From contig JAAXGN010000001.1 in assembly GCA_012267415.1 (NCBI GenBank), positions 124,001-188,000 on the forward strand: 64,000 nucleotides of DNA, given 5' to 3'. Made by a program: the position numbers and the translations under genes. This stretch comes from Candidatus Poribacteria bacterium (GTDB taxonomy: Bacteria; Poribacteria; WGA-4E; WGA-3G). The notes below the pieces were generated by a model. It made no database searches. It was not told the origin of the DNA and saw only the letters and a list, made by a program, of their open reading frames with translations. Shown piece by piece: positions 9,987 to 19,384 of this stretch (within the stretch, counting starts at the first letter, position 1; the number at the start of each line of letters is the position of its first letter).

Positions 9987-11089
9987 TTCACCCGTGGGTC
10001 TATGGCAATGCGAATAACATCTTGACGGAACGCATGTGCAAAAGCATCGTCAATCTCAGACAATGGATATGTTTTTCCGATGAGTTCTGCAAACGGGTAA
10101 CGAGTCCGATTCTTTGCTATAAACTCCAAAGCTGTTTTTAGCACGGTAGGATGATAATTGTGAACACCTTGCAGCGTAATACACTTCGTAACCAGTTGGT
10201 GTACATTAAATGGAATGTTATCCAGTGGGTAAACATATCCGAGCGTCAAACATCTGCCACCGATTGCTAACCAGTTAATCATATCAGGTAGTGCAGACGG
10301 TGCGCCACTGACTTCAACTGCAAGGTCAATCCCACGTCCATCCGTTATCTCTTTCAATATAGTTGAAATATCTTCAGCAGATGTAGTATCTGCGTTAAGA
10401 GTATGTGTTGCCCCGAACTGTTCAGCCATCTGTAAACGAGATGCGTTTTTGTCTACAATAGCAACAGTTTCGTAACCTTTTTCACGCAAATAACATACTG
10501 CATAAATACCTAACGTCCCCGCACCGTGGACAATGGCAGTCTCTCCTGGATATGTACCAATCGTTTCCAAACCGTTTATGACTGTTGCAAGCGCACAATT
10601 GATAGGGGCTGCTTCGGCATCTTGAATCGTATCAGGAATTTTGTAGATTGCTGTTCCAGCTTTCAACTGAATATGCGATGCAAAACCACCGGATAACGTA
10701 TCCTCACCTACGCACTGGGCATGTCCGTATTTGAACATCGTTTCGCATTTCTGTGGAAGTTCTTTGGTTACACAATAATGACATGCTCCGCAAGCGGTCG
10801 TCAGACTCCAGACAATTCTATCACCCTCGCGAAGTTGTTTACCATCAGCAGATTGTATGTTTGTAGGTGCAGCAACGGTTCCGACTGCTTCATGTCCGAG
10901 CACACATGGCACATCTGCACCGCGTCTGCCTGATACAGTATGTAGGTCTGAACCGCAGATGGTTGCTAAGTTGACGCGCACAAGAACAGTGTTTGCTGAA
11001 ACCCCCACAGGTACTTCACTAATCTCAAATGGCGTGTCCACGCCGTGGAATAGGGTAATCTGTGTAACTTCCTGTCCGTTTTCTGGCAT
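9983..11089 (-). CDS. Zinc-dependent alcohol dehydrogenase (MDR family, HpnZ-like)
   Basis: A 368-residue medium-chain dehydrogenase. Visible are the catalytic zinc site (TICGSDLH and GHEAVG), a structural-zinc Cys cluster (CGACHYC, then C a few residues on) and a Rossmann turn GAGTLG near residue 190. The pieces LPQKC, KYGHAQ and GGFASH recall the proposed phosphonate-associated subgroup (TIGR03366, HpnZ), from memory. No phosphonate genes are nearby, so the substrate is left open. AGGAAAT precedes the ATG. The gene lies between the two DUF1501 copies on the opposite strand and shares its stop-codon bases with copy A. Confidence 0.85.
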   Translation of the reverse strand: MPENGQEVTQITLFHGVDTPFEISEVPVGVSANTVLVRVNLATICGSDLHTVSGRRGADVPCVLGHEAVGTVAAPTNIQSADGKQLREGDRIVWSLTTACGACHYCVTKELPQKCETMFKYGHAQCVGEDTLSGGFASHIQLKAGTAIYKIPDTIQDAEAAPINCALATVINGLETIGTYPGETAIVHGAGTLGIYAVCYLREKGYETVAIVDKNASRLQMAEQFGATHTLNADTTSAEDISTILKEITDGRGIDLAVEVSGAPSALPDMINWLAIGGRCLTLGYVYPLDNIPFNVHQLVTKCITLQGVHNYHPTVLKTALEFIAKNRTRYPFAELIGKTYPLSEIDDAFAHAFRQDVIRIAIDPRVN

Positions 11090-11115
11090 TTATATTTCCT
11101 ATCTTAACGACTTGC

Positions 11116-11132
11116 ACCAATTTACAATTGGT
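11116..11132. promoter_or_regulatory. Perfect dyad upstream of the dehydrogenase
   Basis: ACCAATT-TAC-AATTGGT is a perfect 7-3-7 dyad, 26 bases upstream of the dehydrogenase start (minus strand). It sits in the 388-base gap that also feeds DUF1501 copy B. It could be an operator for a dimeric regulator or a small hairpin in the leader. Confidence 0.35.
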
Positions 11133-11344
11133 TTGTTCGTTTTCGCATATATTTACTTTTAGTCTATAAACAGAATAACCCGAATTGTGCTACATTTTGC
11201 TTGCTACGTCAAGTATTATTTTGTATAATTTGTGAACAACATATAATACAACCAATAATTGATGGGACACTTTCTGTAGCATAAACTGTATGAAGATTGA
11301 GATTTAAATTGGGTAATATGTGAATGGGGAAACCGGAAATATAC

Positions 11345-11363
11345 GGGTTGGGGAACCCAACCC
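11345..11363. repeat. Short palindrome of the CCCCTACG repeat type
   Basis: GGGTTGGG-GAA-CCCAACCC followed by CTACGAGG. It shares its layout (G-rich arm, C-rich arm, CTACG flank) with the palindromes inside the MITE-like elements at 13045, 23067 and 45012, but without their TATAGTAAA ends. The remainder of the 11090-11477 gap shows no gene. Confidence 0.5.
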
Positions 11364-11477
11364 CTACGAGGAAACCCAGTCCTATGATCGTCATGATGGA
11401 TTTGATTACCTGAATATTCATATCATCTTCATAAACCTATTGATGACTTAAACGAGCATCGCCAAAGGAGTTAAATA

Positions 11478-12956
11478 ATGGACCCAATTAAGGAATATTT
11501 AAAACTTGAAACACGCCGCCAATTTTTCGGCAAATGTGCAGTGGGACTTGGCGGTGCTGCGCTTGCTTCATTACTACCGACCTCAATTGTGAACGCACTG
11601 GATCAACAAGCACCAACAGAGACTGGTGGGTTACCCGGTCTTCCGCACTTCGCGCCTAAGGCAAAACGCGCTATCTACCTGTTTATGTCTGGCGCACCAT
11701 CACAGATGGATATGTTCGACTACAAACCGACGATGGGAGAGTGGTTTGACAAAGACTTACCAGAAACGGTTCGGATGGGACAACGACTGACGACAATGAC
11801 TTCGGGACAATCGCGTTTTCCAATCGCACCTTCTATCTTTGAATTCAAAAAGTATGACAACGGCAGTGAAGGTGCATGGTTGAGTGAATTGCTACCGCAT
11901 ACTGCGACGATGGTAAAGGACATTGCCATTGTCAAGAGTCTTCATACCGACGCGATTAACCATGATCCCGCAATTACCTTCGTCTGCACAGGTGATGAAA
12001 CGCCGGGGAAACCGAGTCTCGGCGCATGGCTCAGTTACGGGTTAGGTACTGAAAACAGAAACCTACCATCTTTTATTGTCATGAACGCAACATGGACAGG
12101 TAGGAAATCAGCACAAGCACTCTATAACAGACTATGGGGTTCCGGTTTCCTACCCTCCGAACATCAAGGTGTTCTACTTCGCAGCCAAGGTGATCCGGTA
12201 TTGTTCCTTTCAAATCCGAAAGGGATGAGTGACAAGGCACGCAAACGTATGCTGGATACCCTCGTCAAACTGAATGAGGAACTCTATGAGGAGGTAGGTG
12301 ATCCAGAAACGCACGCGCGTATTTCCCAATATGAAATGGCATTCCGCATGCAGTCCTCCGTTCCAGAACTCACTGATCTGAATCAAGAATCAGACACAGT
12401 CAAAGAGATGTATGGTCCTGATGTCAACAAACCCGGCACATTTGCACACTGCTGTCTGCTTGCACGTCGTATGATGGAACGTGATGTCCGTCTCGTTCAA
12501 ATATTCCATCGCGGTTGGGATCAGCACGGGAATCTACCAAACGACATCCGTAATCAGTGTCGTGACATTGACCAACCTGCCACCGCACTCGTTCAAGACC
12601 TGAAACAACGTGGGATGCTTGACGATACGCTTGTTGTATGGGGTGGTGAATTCGGACGCACCGTTTACTGTCAAGGCGCACTCAAGAAGGACAACTATGG
12701 ACGCGACCATCACCCGAAATGCTTCACAATGTGGATGGCGGGGGGCGGCATAAAAGGTGGGATTGTGTATGGTGAAACAGATGACTTCAGTTACAACGTC
12801 ATCAAAGACCCGGTCTCTGTTCGTGACCTAAACGCTACGATCCTCAACCAACTCGGTATTGACCACGAAAGGTTGACCTATAAATTCCAAGGACTTGATC
12901 ATCGGTTGACTGGGGTTGAGGAAAAAGCACGGGTCGTTAATGAGATTTTGGCATAA
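11478..12956 (+). CDS. DUF1501 twin-arginine exported protein, copy B
   Basis: A 492-residue duplicate of the gene at 8508-9986 with the same Tat signal ([10 protein letters not shown]) and the same VWGGEFGRT and GRDHHP segments. The AAAGGAGTTAAATA leader before the ATG is also conserved. The 35 amino-acid differences are mostly conservative and cluster around residues 46-55 and 300-360. The second cluster could tune substrate choice. Both copies are intact, so this is a recent duplication with both genes retained. Unlike copy A it has no LRR gene directly upstream. Confidence 0.9.
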   Translation: MDPIKEYLKLETRRQFFGKCAVGLGGAALASLLPTSIVNALDQQAPTETGGLPGLPHFAPKAKRAIYLFMSGAPSQMDMFDYKPTMGEWFDKDLPETVRMGQRLTTMTSGQSRFPIAPSIFEFKKYDNGSEGAWLSELLPHTATMVKDIAIVKSLHTDAINHDPAITFVCTGDETPGKPSLGAWLSYGLGTENRNLPSFIVMNATWTGRKSAQALYNRLWGSGFLPSEHQGVLLRSQGDPVLFLSNPKGMSDKARKRMLDTLVKLNEELYEEVGDPETHARISQYEMAFRMQSSVPELTDLNQESDTVKEMYGPDVNKPGTFAHCCLLARRMMERDVRLVQIFHRGWDQHGNLPNDIRNQCRDIDQPATALVQDLKQRGMLDDTLVVWGGEFGRTVYCQGALKKDNYGRDHHPKCFTMWMAGGGIKGGIVYGETDDFSYNVIKDPVSVRDLNATILNQLGIDHERLTYKFQGLDHRLTGVEEKARVVNEILA

Positions 12957-13044
12957 CCGAAACAATTATTGAAAGATACGCTTTGTAATTGTGTTATCTT
13001 CAAAAGTTGAAATTCTGCATATCCATCTCTGTTAAGGTCTTACC

Positions 13045-13168
13045 TATCGTGAACTTTAGAATTAATAAAACACGCCACAGCGGGCGAGGTAACCTCGCCC
13101 CTACGCTGAGTGGTCTTCGTTATCGTTGTATGGGATGAAATGTCTCATCAATTATTGACTTTACTATA
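13045..13168. repeat. MITE-like element, copy 1 (TATAGTAAA family)
   Basis: About 124 bases. The left end is TATCGTGAACTTTAGAATTAAT. The right end, read on the other strand, is TATAGTAAAGTCAATAATTG, giving imperfect terminal inverted repeats of about 20 bases. The core is the palindrome GGGCGAGGT-A-ACCTCGCCC followed by CTACG. It is non-coding. Related copies lie at 23067-23180, 45012-45137 and, with a different core, 51960-52076. Confidence 0.75.
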
Positions 13169-13183
13169 TCTTTACTATATTCT
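13155..13183 (+). promoter_or_regulatory. Candidate sigma-70 promoter partly inside the MITE
   Basis: TTGACT (13155-13160), a 17-base spacer and TATTCT (13178-13183), 25 bases before the channel gene start. The -35 box lies in the right terminal repeat of the MITE-like element; the -10 lies just outside. Confidence 0.4.
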
Positions 13184-13208
13184 GTTTTTTAAGGTGTAGG
13201 GTGTTAAG

Positions 13209-14357
13209 ATGTCAGTTTATCATGCTACCGATCAGACACTTGATGCAGATACATTTCTCTCTATTTTGCAAGCAGATTATGAATCCGTTTTTTTGACGAA
13301 TTGTATTATTGAAGGTGCGATCGTTTTTTCAACCGAATCCAGTAAACAATCGGTGGTGGATAAGGAAATTGTTTGCATAGGGTGCACGTTTAGAAATAGT
13401 GTCAAATTCGAAAAAACCGGTTTTCAAAAAGAGGTCTTTTTCGGCAATTGCGTTTTCCAAGATGCTGTTTACTTTCGTAATAATGTGTTCCAAAATTCCT
13501 GTGATTTTGGAGAATCGAAATTTGAGGGACCCGCGCTCTTTCGTGGAACAACCTTTTGTGGGAAGGCATGTTTCCGTAAAAGCAGCTTCCAACAGGTTGC
13601 CGATTTCAACGCGGTACAATTTCAAGAAAACGGTGTTTTCAGAAATGCAATGTTCCAAGACGCTGCGCATTTCAGTAGCGCGCTTTTCAGCAAAGAATTA
13701 GACTGTATGCAAGCCCGTTTCTCTGAAACAACAGTATTTAATCATTCACAGTTTCTTGGAAAAACTGACTTCACTTCGGCACGGTTTGCTGTTGCGGTAT
13801 CCTTCAGAGATGTGAGTTATGTCCCAGACACAGTATGGCAATGGCTTCGGAACAGATTTACTCACCAGTCAGAGCAACCAACCGAATTCTATTTGGATAG
13901 TGAAGATATTAACGGGGTTCTGAATCCGTTTTTCAAGCGTTATGTGACGGATCAACAGTTCATCCGTGCTTTCAAAGAAAGACACCCATTTTGGGCAATA
14001 GTTTGGCGTTGGAGTTCAGATTATGGTCGCAGTCTTGCGCTTTGGGCATTTTGGTCATTGCTAATTGCTCTCTCGTTTGCATTTATATGTATGCCAGCAC
14101 CGACATGGTTTTCAGAATGGCTGCAGGAAACCATGCCCCATTTCTACCAAGTAACTGGGAATGAAGGAGAGGGACACTTAACATTTTGGAAGTCCTTTTA
14201 TTTTAGCATTGTAACCTTTACGACATTGGGATTCGGGGATGTAGTCGCAGCCAACACCTCCGCACGGATACTTGTTACACTTGAAGTTATGTTCGGGTAT
14301 ATTATGCTCGGTGGACTCATCAGTATTTTTGCCAATAAACTTGCTAGCCGGAGTTAA
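13209..14357 (+). CDS. Pentapeptide-repeat protein with K+-channel pore
   Basis: A 382-residue fusion. Residues about 50-210 form a pentapeptide-repeat-like solenoid with a Phe nearly every five residues (for example CVFQDAVYFRNNVFQ). After a linker, residues about 270-380 form a two-helix ion channel: a first membrane helix near 276-296, a pore loop with the selectivity-filter sequence TTLGFGD, and a second helix near 350-372. Pentapeptide-repeat channels of this type are known in bacteria and are presumed potassium channels (Ion_trans_2), with the solenoid as a cytoplasmic gating or binding domain. A candidate promoter starts inside the upstream MITE. The gene stands alone on this strand. 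Confidence 0.8.
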   Translation: MSVYHATDQTLDADTFLSILQADYESVFLTNCIIEGAIVFSTESSKQSVVDKEIVCIGCTFRNSVKFEKTGFQKEVFFGNCVFQDAVYFRNNVFQNSCDFGESKFEGPALFRGTTFCGKACFRKSSFQQVADFNAVQFQENGVFRNAMFQDAAHFSSALFSKELDCMQARFSETTVFNHSQFLGKTDFTSARFAVAVSFRDVSYVPDTVWQWLRNRFTHQSEQPTEFYLDSEDINGVLNPFFKRYVTDQQFIRAFKERHPFWAIVWRWSSDYGRSLALWAFWSLLIALSFAFICMPAPTWFSEWLQETMPHFYQVTGNEGEGHLTFWKSFYFSIVTFTTLGFGDVVAANTSARILVTLEVMFGYIMLGGLISIFANKLASRS

Positions 14358-14429
14358 TATTACATTAGTCTGTTGTTTGGTGGATTTTCGTTAGTATAAC
14401 CTAAATATGCGGGGAGAATTAGCAGGTTG

Positions 14430-14873
14430 CTATGCATCCGCAGGATTAACGGCAGTAATTCCTTCGGCAGCATAACGGGTAAAGTCTGCTGTGTTGAAGG
14501 TCAAGATACGTTTTACGCCGTGGAAAACCATCGCTGCGACTAACCGGGCATCATGAACTTGTTTACCTGACACGTCATACTTCACGACAAGCCGCCTCCA
14601 TAAAGGATACACATTATGTGAATCCTTCAGTAAAGGGAAAAGTCGTTCTAATTCTTGCAAGAGTGGGTCCGTTTCAAGTGGAGTTCGCCCAAAACCGTTT
14701 AGATGCTTAGGACGGGTTGACACGTTCCAAAATTCAGCGAGATTTTGTGATGCTGTCTGTAGTTGATCACCATTTGTCCATAGTTTAGACACAGCCGTTT
14801 GCACAATTGGATAACGTGAGTCTTCAGTATGCACCGCTCCTAATAAAACATTGGTATCAACCAGATAAATCAT
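14430..14873 (-). CDS. PIN-domain toxin, VapC-like
   Basis: A 147-residue PIN-domain ribonuclease-like protein. The acidic residues expected at the active site are visible: Asp6 (YLVDTNVLL), Glu47 (NLAEFWN), Asp108 (VHDARLVA) and Asp130 (FNTADF). VapC-type toxins cleave RNA, often tRNA. It starts two bases after the stop of the small gene at 14876-15100, the usual antitoxin-toxin arrangement. The AEFWNVSTRP segment is typical of the PIN subgroup paired with short beta-strand-rich antitoxins. Confidence 0.85.
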   Translation of the reverse strand: MIYLVDTNVLLGAVHTEDSRYPIVQTAVSKLWTNGDQLQTASQNLAEFWNVSTRPKHLNGFGRTPLETDPLLQELERLFPLLKDSHNVYPLWRRLVVKYDVSGKQVHDARLVAAMVFHGVKRILTFNTADFTRYAAEGITAVNPADA

Positions 14874-14875
14874 AG

Positions 14876-15100
14876 CTATGGGTGATCTGCGTATATACCT
14901 TCACGACTTATTGCATAATCGGACAATGGTTTGAAATCCGGGCCTACAGACTTCGTAAATTTGTCTGCTACCTGTTTTAAAAGAGCTATACGTTCATCAA
15001 CAGATAGTTTCGAATTGTTACCTACTGATGGCTCTGCCGTATAGTCAGGAATCTCTATAACTTGACCATTTTTAGAGTGGATATAAACTTCAAGGGTCAT
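14876..15100 (-). CDS. Antitoxin partner of the PIN toxin
   Basis: A 74-residue protein just upstream of the PIN toxin. It has a beta-rich N-terminus (LEVYIHSKNGQVIEIPDYT), a middle helix (SVDERIALLKQVADKF) and a C-terminal segment LSDYAISREGIYADHP that is probably the toxin-binding tail. No named DNA-binding fold is recognised. The antitoxin call rests on position, size and the 2-base spacing to the toxin. A close paralogue lies 31 bases further upstream. Confidence 0.7.
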   Translation of the reverse strand: MTLEVYIHSKNGQVIEIPDYTAEPSVGNNSKLSVDERIALLKQVADKFTKSVGPDFKPLSDYAISREGIYADHP

Positions 15101-15131
15101 CGTTCACCTCACATTAATTTCTTCAGATAAA

Positions 15132-15362
15132 TCATAATTTTGGATGATCTTCGTATATGCTTTCACGACTCACAGCATAATCGGACAATGGTTGAGCATC
15201 AGGTTTGGCAAATTTCCTTGCTAACACATCTAGCCTCTCTAATGCTGCTTTAAAATCCTCGTGTGATAACTTTTTATTGTTATTTCCTAACGGATCCATC
15301 ATACCGTCGGGAATCTCTATAACTGAACCGTTATTAGAGTAGATATAAACTTCAAGTGCCAT
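15132..15362 (-). CDS. Orphan paralogue of the antitoxin
   Basis: A 76-residue relative of the gene at 14876-15100. It shares LEVYIYSNNG, VIEIPDG, GNNNKKLS and the tail LSDYAVSRESIYEDHP. The ATG at 15362 is chosen over one at 15371 because GAGGAG lies 9 bases before it, while it would nearly touch the earlier ATG. No toxin of its own follows. It may be a duplicated, possibly diverged, immunity gene for the same PIN toxin or for a lost one. Confidence 0.7.
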   Translation of the reverse strand: MALEVYIYSNNGSVIEIPDGMMDPLGNNNKKLSHEDFKAALERLDVLARKFAKPDAQPLSDYAVSRESIYEDHPKL

Positions 15363-15378
15363 CTGTATCATCTCCTCT

Positions 15379-16206
15379 TCATGACGAGTTCTCTTCCGAA
15401 ACTATTTCCTCATCATTCACTGTTTTTTTACGTATTTCTCGATTTTGCTCATCTATAAAAAACTCTAATTTCTGTAAAATCCTCTGTTGCGTATTGGGCG
15501 GGAATTCGTTTATCCGACTTTCCAAAAAGCCAATATGATTCCGTATGCTATTCTCAGACACCGATTCTGTGAGTATTACAGGTTTACGGACACCGGTGGT
15601 TATATTGTGTAGGTCCTTTTTAATGTGTTTGACAGCTTCGGCTATCTCATAAAGCGGTGTCTTTCCAATTGTCGCCAAACCTTCATCCTCACCGAAATCA
15701 AGGTAAAAGGTGTGTTCGTACTTATGTTTCTGTTTCACCGCATCTGTATATGTAACACTGAATTCAAGGGGAGTTTTTTTCAACTCATCCAATTTGCCTA
15801 TTACACTCACCAGAAAATGCTCAATACTTTGTCCAGGTCCAAGATAATCTATTCCTTTATTTAGAAAACCAACTTCCCCAAGTGCTCTCTCTCCATCAGG
15901 TTTAAAAGAAAGATCTGTTTGGAATTGGATGTTACGAGCAGCCCCTGTTCCTATATTTTCTATGCAAAGCATAACACAATGGATATATGCCTCGTGAGGT
16001 CGTAAAGAAATAGCAATCTCAGGCGTGTTGTTTGCTTTTAACATCTGCCTCGTTAGATCGGCATAATATCCTGTTATGCCTACGAGCACAACAGTGGCTA
16101 TCGCAATGATCTCACCATCTTTGTTTTCTAGCCAGTCTGTAAATACGACAATTGCCACAGTAATTACCATAATAACTGCAACTAAAATTCCTATTACGAT
16201 TCTCAT
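15379..16206 (-). CDS. Membrane-anchored protein of unknown function
   Basis: A 275-residue protein with two predicted membrane helices at the N-terminus (residues about 3-23 and 34-50), then GYYADLTRQMLKA and a soluble domain from about residue 60. The soluble part is beta-rich and includes CIENIGTGAARNI, a pattern seen in many uncharacterised bacterial membrane proteins. The C-terminus is charged and helical. AAGGAGAAGTTC precedes the ATG. It lies between the truncated restriction-modification gene (22 bases upstream) and the antitoxin-like genes (16 bases downstream), all on one strand, so a defence-island role is possible but unproven. Confidence 0.6.
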   Translation of the reverse strand: MRIVIGILVAVIMVITVAIVVFTDWLENKDGEIIAIATVVLVGITGYYADLTRQMLKANNTPEIAISLRPHEAYIHCVMLCIENIGTGAARNIQFQTDLSFKPDGERALGEVGFLNKGIDYLGPGQSIEHFLVSVIGKLDELKKTPLEFSVTYTDAVKQKHKYEHTFYLDFGEDEGLATIGKTPLYEIAEAVKHIKKDLHNITTGVRKPVILTESVSENSIRNHIGFLESRINEFPPNTQQRILQKLEFFIDEQNREIRKKTVNDEEIVSEENSS

Positions 16207-16227
16207 GAACTTCTCCTTATATATATT

Positions 16228-17979
16228 TTACCTTAATTTTGGCAACTTCGCAACAATACCCACCGTCTCCAAACTCACCGTAATCACCTGTCCAATCAAG
16301 CGGACAATATACTGCGGATCATTCGCACGGTTAGGATCGTTGACGATGCCGCTGCGTTTGTCCGTTTTTACGCAATACTGATTGATGACCCACTCCAACG
16401 CGGAACGCGTGCCGAGTCGATAGTCATAAGTTTTGGTAGGGATACCGTCAAGTATGAGAAAATCGTTATAAACAAGCGAGGTTTTATCTTTGGAGAGTTT
16501 CATCTTCTCAACACGCCAATTAAGCGGGACGTTCGGGTTCTGTACTAACTTCAACTTGTCGTATTCAGGTTGGGACTCGTAGTTGACGTGGATTTCGGCT
16601 AACCGTGCGCCTGCGTTGGCAAAACCCCAAAAGTCTTTGGCAGATGGTGCAAACGGGATATGCGGTAGGTCACGCTTAAGGTTCGCTTGGTATTTCTCGC
16701 GATAATCTGGATGGTGTAAAATGCCGTAGACATAGTGGAAGATGTCCCACTTGCTGATAGCTTCGTCTTTGTAGTGAGTGCGGAACTGCGTCAATGCCCA
16801 ATCGGTGATATTTTCGCGGTGGTTTGTGCCATCTTCATCGTAGGTATAAAAGGGGAAACATTGAAAACTATCACTTGCTGCGAGTGTATGAAGGTCGGGA
16901 ATTAAATTTGTCATCAAAGTATTAAAACCTGAACGAAATCCGTGATCACTAACGATTATCTGACGATTTTCTGCTTCATTCTCTGGTGTTGGCAAAATGC
17001 GGTGTTGTTGATAACGTTCTTCATTCCAAAAGTTATCAAAGTAGAGATATTTCTGACAGAAGGGACGATACAACGCAGTGCGAAAGTGTGACTCTTCATA
17101 GCTGCTCAACTCAAGTTTTTTCAAAGATGCCTTAACTTGACGACTCCATTTAATACGCGGATCATTTGTATCTATAAAATCTTCAATAGGTGCTTTAGGA
17201 TCGTGCCGCCGTTTCCGATCAACAGCAGTATTGTATATCTCAATAAAAGCGTGAACCCGTTTTTGCAAGAGTTTAAGATCGTCCGAGTATACCAATCTAT
17301 CTCTACTGGTAACGACACTGCAAGAATATAACCTGAAAATCGTCTCTCCGCCACTTGTGGGCCGTTTCGTTTCTTTACTTCCAATCGGCATAAATGTGTC
17401 AAACTCAGCGCGGAGTCCTTCAGTGAGCCAGGTGTGTCGTGGGTCCGGTTGAATCGGTTGCCATTCAATACCACCTACGTGTTGACGGTCATTCAGAAAG
17501 TCAAACTTCTGCTTCTTGTCCCACAGGTCATCGGTGCGATAATAGAAGATTTGTGGTGCATCTGACGAATCTTCCTTTTCTTTGATAAATAGATTGATAC
17601 TCACACCTACCCGAATGCCGAATACATTGGCATCGGAGACCTTCAATCCCTTACGCGCATTCCCACCTAAGTCCAGAATGTAAATTGCATCGCAATCTTC
17701 CGCGAGATGTTTCCGCATACCGTCAAACGCAACACCGTCAAGAAAACTGTTGTTTGTAATGAATGCCACAATCCCTTCTTCGCCTTCAATTAATTCTGCT
17801 AACCTCTCACCGAGTTCGGGCACAATTTCTTTGAATTCTGCGACAGCATCATGCCATGCCGAGATGTTTTCTTCTTGGTATGCAAAGAATGTCTGGAGAA
17901 CGTGGACAAGGTTTTTTGGATCAGTTATGTCTACGTCTAGTTGTAGCTGTCCGTTTTGATAGAGAAGTGCATGTGTCGG
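16228..17979 (-). pseudogene. 5'-truncated type ISP restriction-modification enzyme
   Basis: An open frame of 584 codons encodes only the C-terminal part of a single-polypeptide restriction-modification enzyme: the end of the methyltransferase domain (GIVAFITNNSFLDG is a post-catalytic N6-methylase segment) and the target-recognition domain of the type ISP family (for example LYRPFCQKYLYFD and DIFHYVYGILH). The nuclease, helicase and methylase catalytic motifs are missing. In-frame coding begins right where the TnpB element ends; a TGA lies at the junction (17980-17982). The missing 5' part is not found on the other side of the element. A GTG at 17823 could start a shorter product. Probably dead. 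Confidence 0.75.
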
Positions 17980-18130
17980 TCAACTATCCAAGCCTAAAGA
18001 CTTGGGCTTGTAACAGCATCAAACAGCATTAACTGCTCTGCGTGCTTAAAGCCCTTAGTCTTTGTTGCTTCGTTCTTGTTTCTCGTTTCATAGAGGGTGG
18101 TAACCCACCGCTCTCCACGAAGGGCAGCAG
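17980..18130 (-). ncRNA. Possible omega-RNA (reRNA) of TnpB element A
   Basis: In studied TnpB systems the guide RNA scaffold covers the 3' end of tnpB and the element right end, and the guide is the sequence just outside the element. By that rule the scaffold would end near 17980 and the guide would be the first 16-20 bases of the truncated restriction-modification gene. Only the terminal hairpin is directly visible; the rest is inference and the upper boundary is arbitrary. Confidence 0.3.
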
Positions 18131-19259
18131 CTGCCCTAAAAAGTATGTTTATCGCAGCGTTGTGGTCGCGGTCTAAAGACATGCCACAAAAACTACAATC
18201 AAAGGTGCGTATCGCCAGCGAAAGTTTCTTTGGCGACTTCTTACCGCAACTTGAGCAGGTTTGCGAGGTGTTCTTCGGGTCAACTTGGTGGAAATGGAAA
18301 CCGTCTCTTTCGGCTATGTTCCCAACCCACTTGAAGAATGCACACCAAGACGCATCGCTGATACTCTTACTGAGGTGTTTGTTCTTGACCATATTAGATA
18401 CGCATAAGTCCTCTGCCACTAATACATTATTTTGCTTGTAGTGGTATAGTTTATAGACGAGTTTACCGATAAAGTCTTTGCGTCTGTTCGCGGTTCGCTC
18501 ATGGTGTAAAGCGAGTTTATGTTGTTGTTTCTTACTTCGGTTGCTACCTTTTTTCTTACGAGAAAGGTCTTTGGAATGCTTGCGGGTTACCCCTTCTGCT
18601 TGACGATACCAACGTGGGTTATCCTCTTTTTCGCCTTCGGAAGTCGTTAGATAATGGGTTGTTCCCATATCCACAGCAATGGCTTCGGTTGCTTCAACCT
18701 TTGGCATATCCGGGAGTTCACAAACGATATGAGCATACCAACCACTTGCTTTTTTGACAAGTGTAACGCCTGTGGGATCACCTTGCAGGGGACGGTGCAT
18801 GTATATCTTGACTTCACCAAGTTTCGGCACTTTCAAACGGTCATGTTTCCATGCTGTTTCTCGGATAGGGTTTTGACGGACACGTTCACCGCTCTTAAGC
18901 TTGTGTTTACGGAGTTTCCACGACATAGACCTAATCTGTTTTCTGTGTCTTGGATACCCTTTTTTCGCATCCCCTTTTTTGCAGCGTCTATAAAAACCGT
19001 CAAACGCTTTATCTGTGCGTTCCAAAGCACACACTTGTATATCTTGAGGCACTTCGCGAAAGTCATCGTATTTTTCACGGGCAACTTTCAACTTCTGTTG
19101 CTGGTCATTGCAAGAAACACGTTCACCTTCAGTCTCCCAAGCAACTTTGCGGTCATGGCGCGCAGAGTTCTGAAGCTCACAAAGGTGGTCTAACCATCGC
19201 AATAATGTTGTTTCTTGTTCCTGTGTAGGATACACAGGGTATCTAAAGGTTAGTTTCAT
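17994..19259 (-). CDS. tnpB: TnpB RNA-guided nuclease, canonical RuvC site
   Basis: A 421-residue TnpB/OrfB protein. The RuvC residues look intact: Asp197 in AVDMGTTHYL, Glu283 in VAEDLCVSNM and Asp365 in DRDHNAAIN. A zinc ribbon with two Cys pairs (CSSCG and CSFCG) sits between them. The N-terminal half has the basic helix-turn-helix-like region seen in the family. TnpB cuts DNA next to a short motif under omega-RNA guidance, which helps the element persist. A near-consensus promoter lies about 97 bases upstream. The frame is undamaged, so activity is plausible. Confidence 0.9.
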   Translation of the reverse strand: MKLTFRYPVYPTQEQETTLLRWLDHLCELQNSARHDRKVAWETEGERVSCNDQQQKLKVAREKYDDFREVPQDIQVCALERTDKAFDGFYRRCKKGDAKKGYPRHRKQIRSMSWKLRKHKLKSGERVRQNPIRETAWKHDRLKVPKLGEVKIYMHRPLQGDPTGVTLVKKASGWYAHIVCELPDMPKVEATEAIAVDMGTTHYLTTSEGEKEDNPRWYRQAEGVTRKHSKDLSRKKKGSNRSKKQQHKLALHHERTANRRKDFIGKLVYKLYHYKQNNVLVAEDLCVSNMVKNKHLSKSISDASWCAFFKWVGNIAERDGFHFHQVDPKNTSQTCSSCGKKSPKKLSLAIRTFDCSFCGMSLDRDHNAAINILFRAAAALRGERWVTTLYETRNKNEATKTKGFKHAEQLMLFDAVTSPSL

Positions 19260-19355
19260 GGTATATCGTGTATCGTGCGTTTATCCTCTACTAAGTGGGA
19301 GGCAAGCACATTGCCAAGTAGCAACGCTTAGTATGCTTGCCAACACGATATTATA

Positions 19356-19384
19356 ATTGTATTACATCTTGATAGCAATGTCAA
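19356..19384 (-). promoter_or_regulatory. Consensus-like sigma-70 promoter for tnpB A
   Basis: On the minus strand: TTGACA (19379-19384), a 17-base spacer and TACAAT (19356-19361), reading toward tnpB. The 18 bases TCCTATTTTTTCTTGACA also occur in the promoter of the metal-efflux operon (30437-30465). Confidence 0.6.

Noticed and set aside
9983-11089. Phosphonate catabolism assignment for the dehydrogenase
   Set aside because: Resemblance to the HpnZ subgroup is only partial and no phosphonate genes are near, so only the enzyme family is claimed.
18654-19193. 179-codon frame antisense to tnpB of element A
   Set aside because: Shadow of a strongly supported TnpB gene; no family features.
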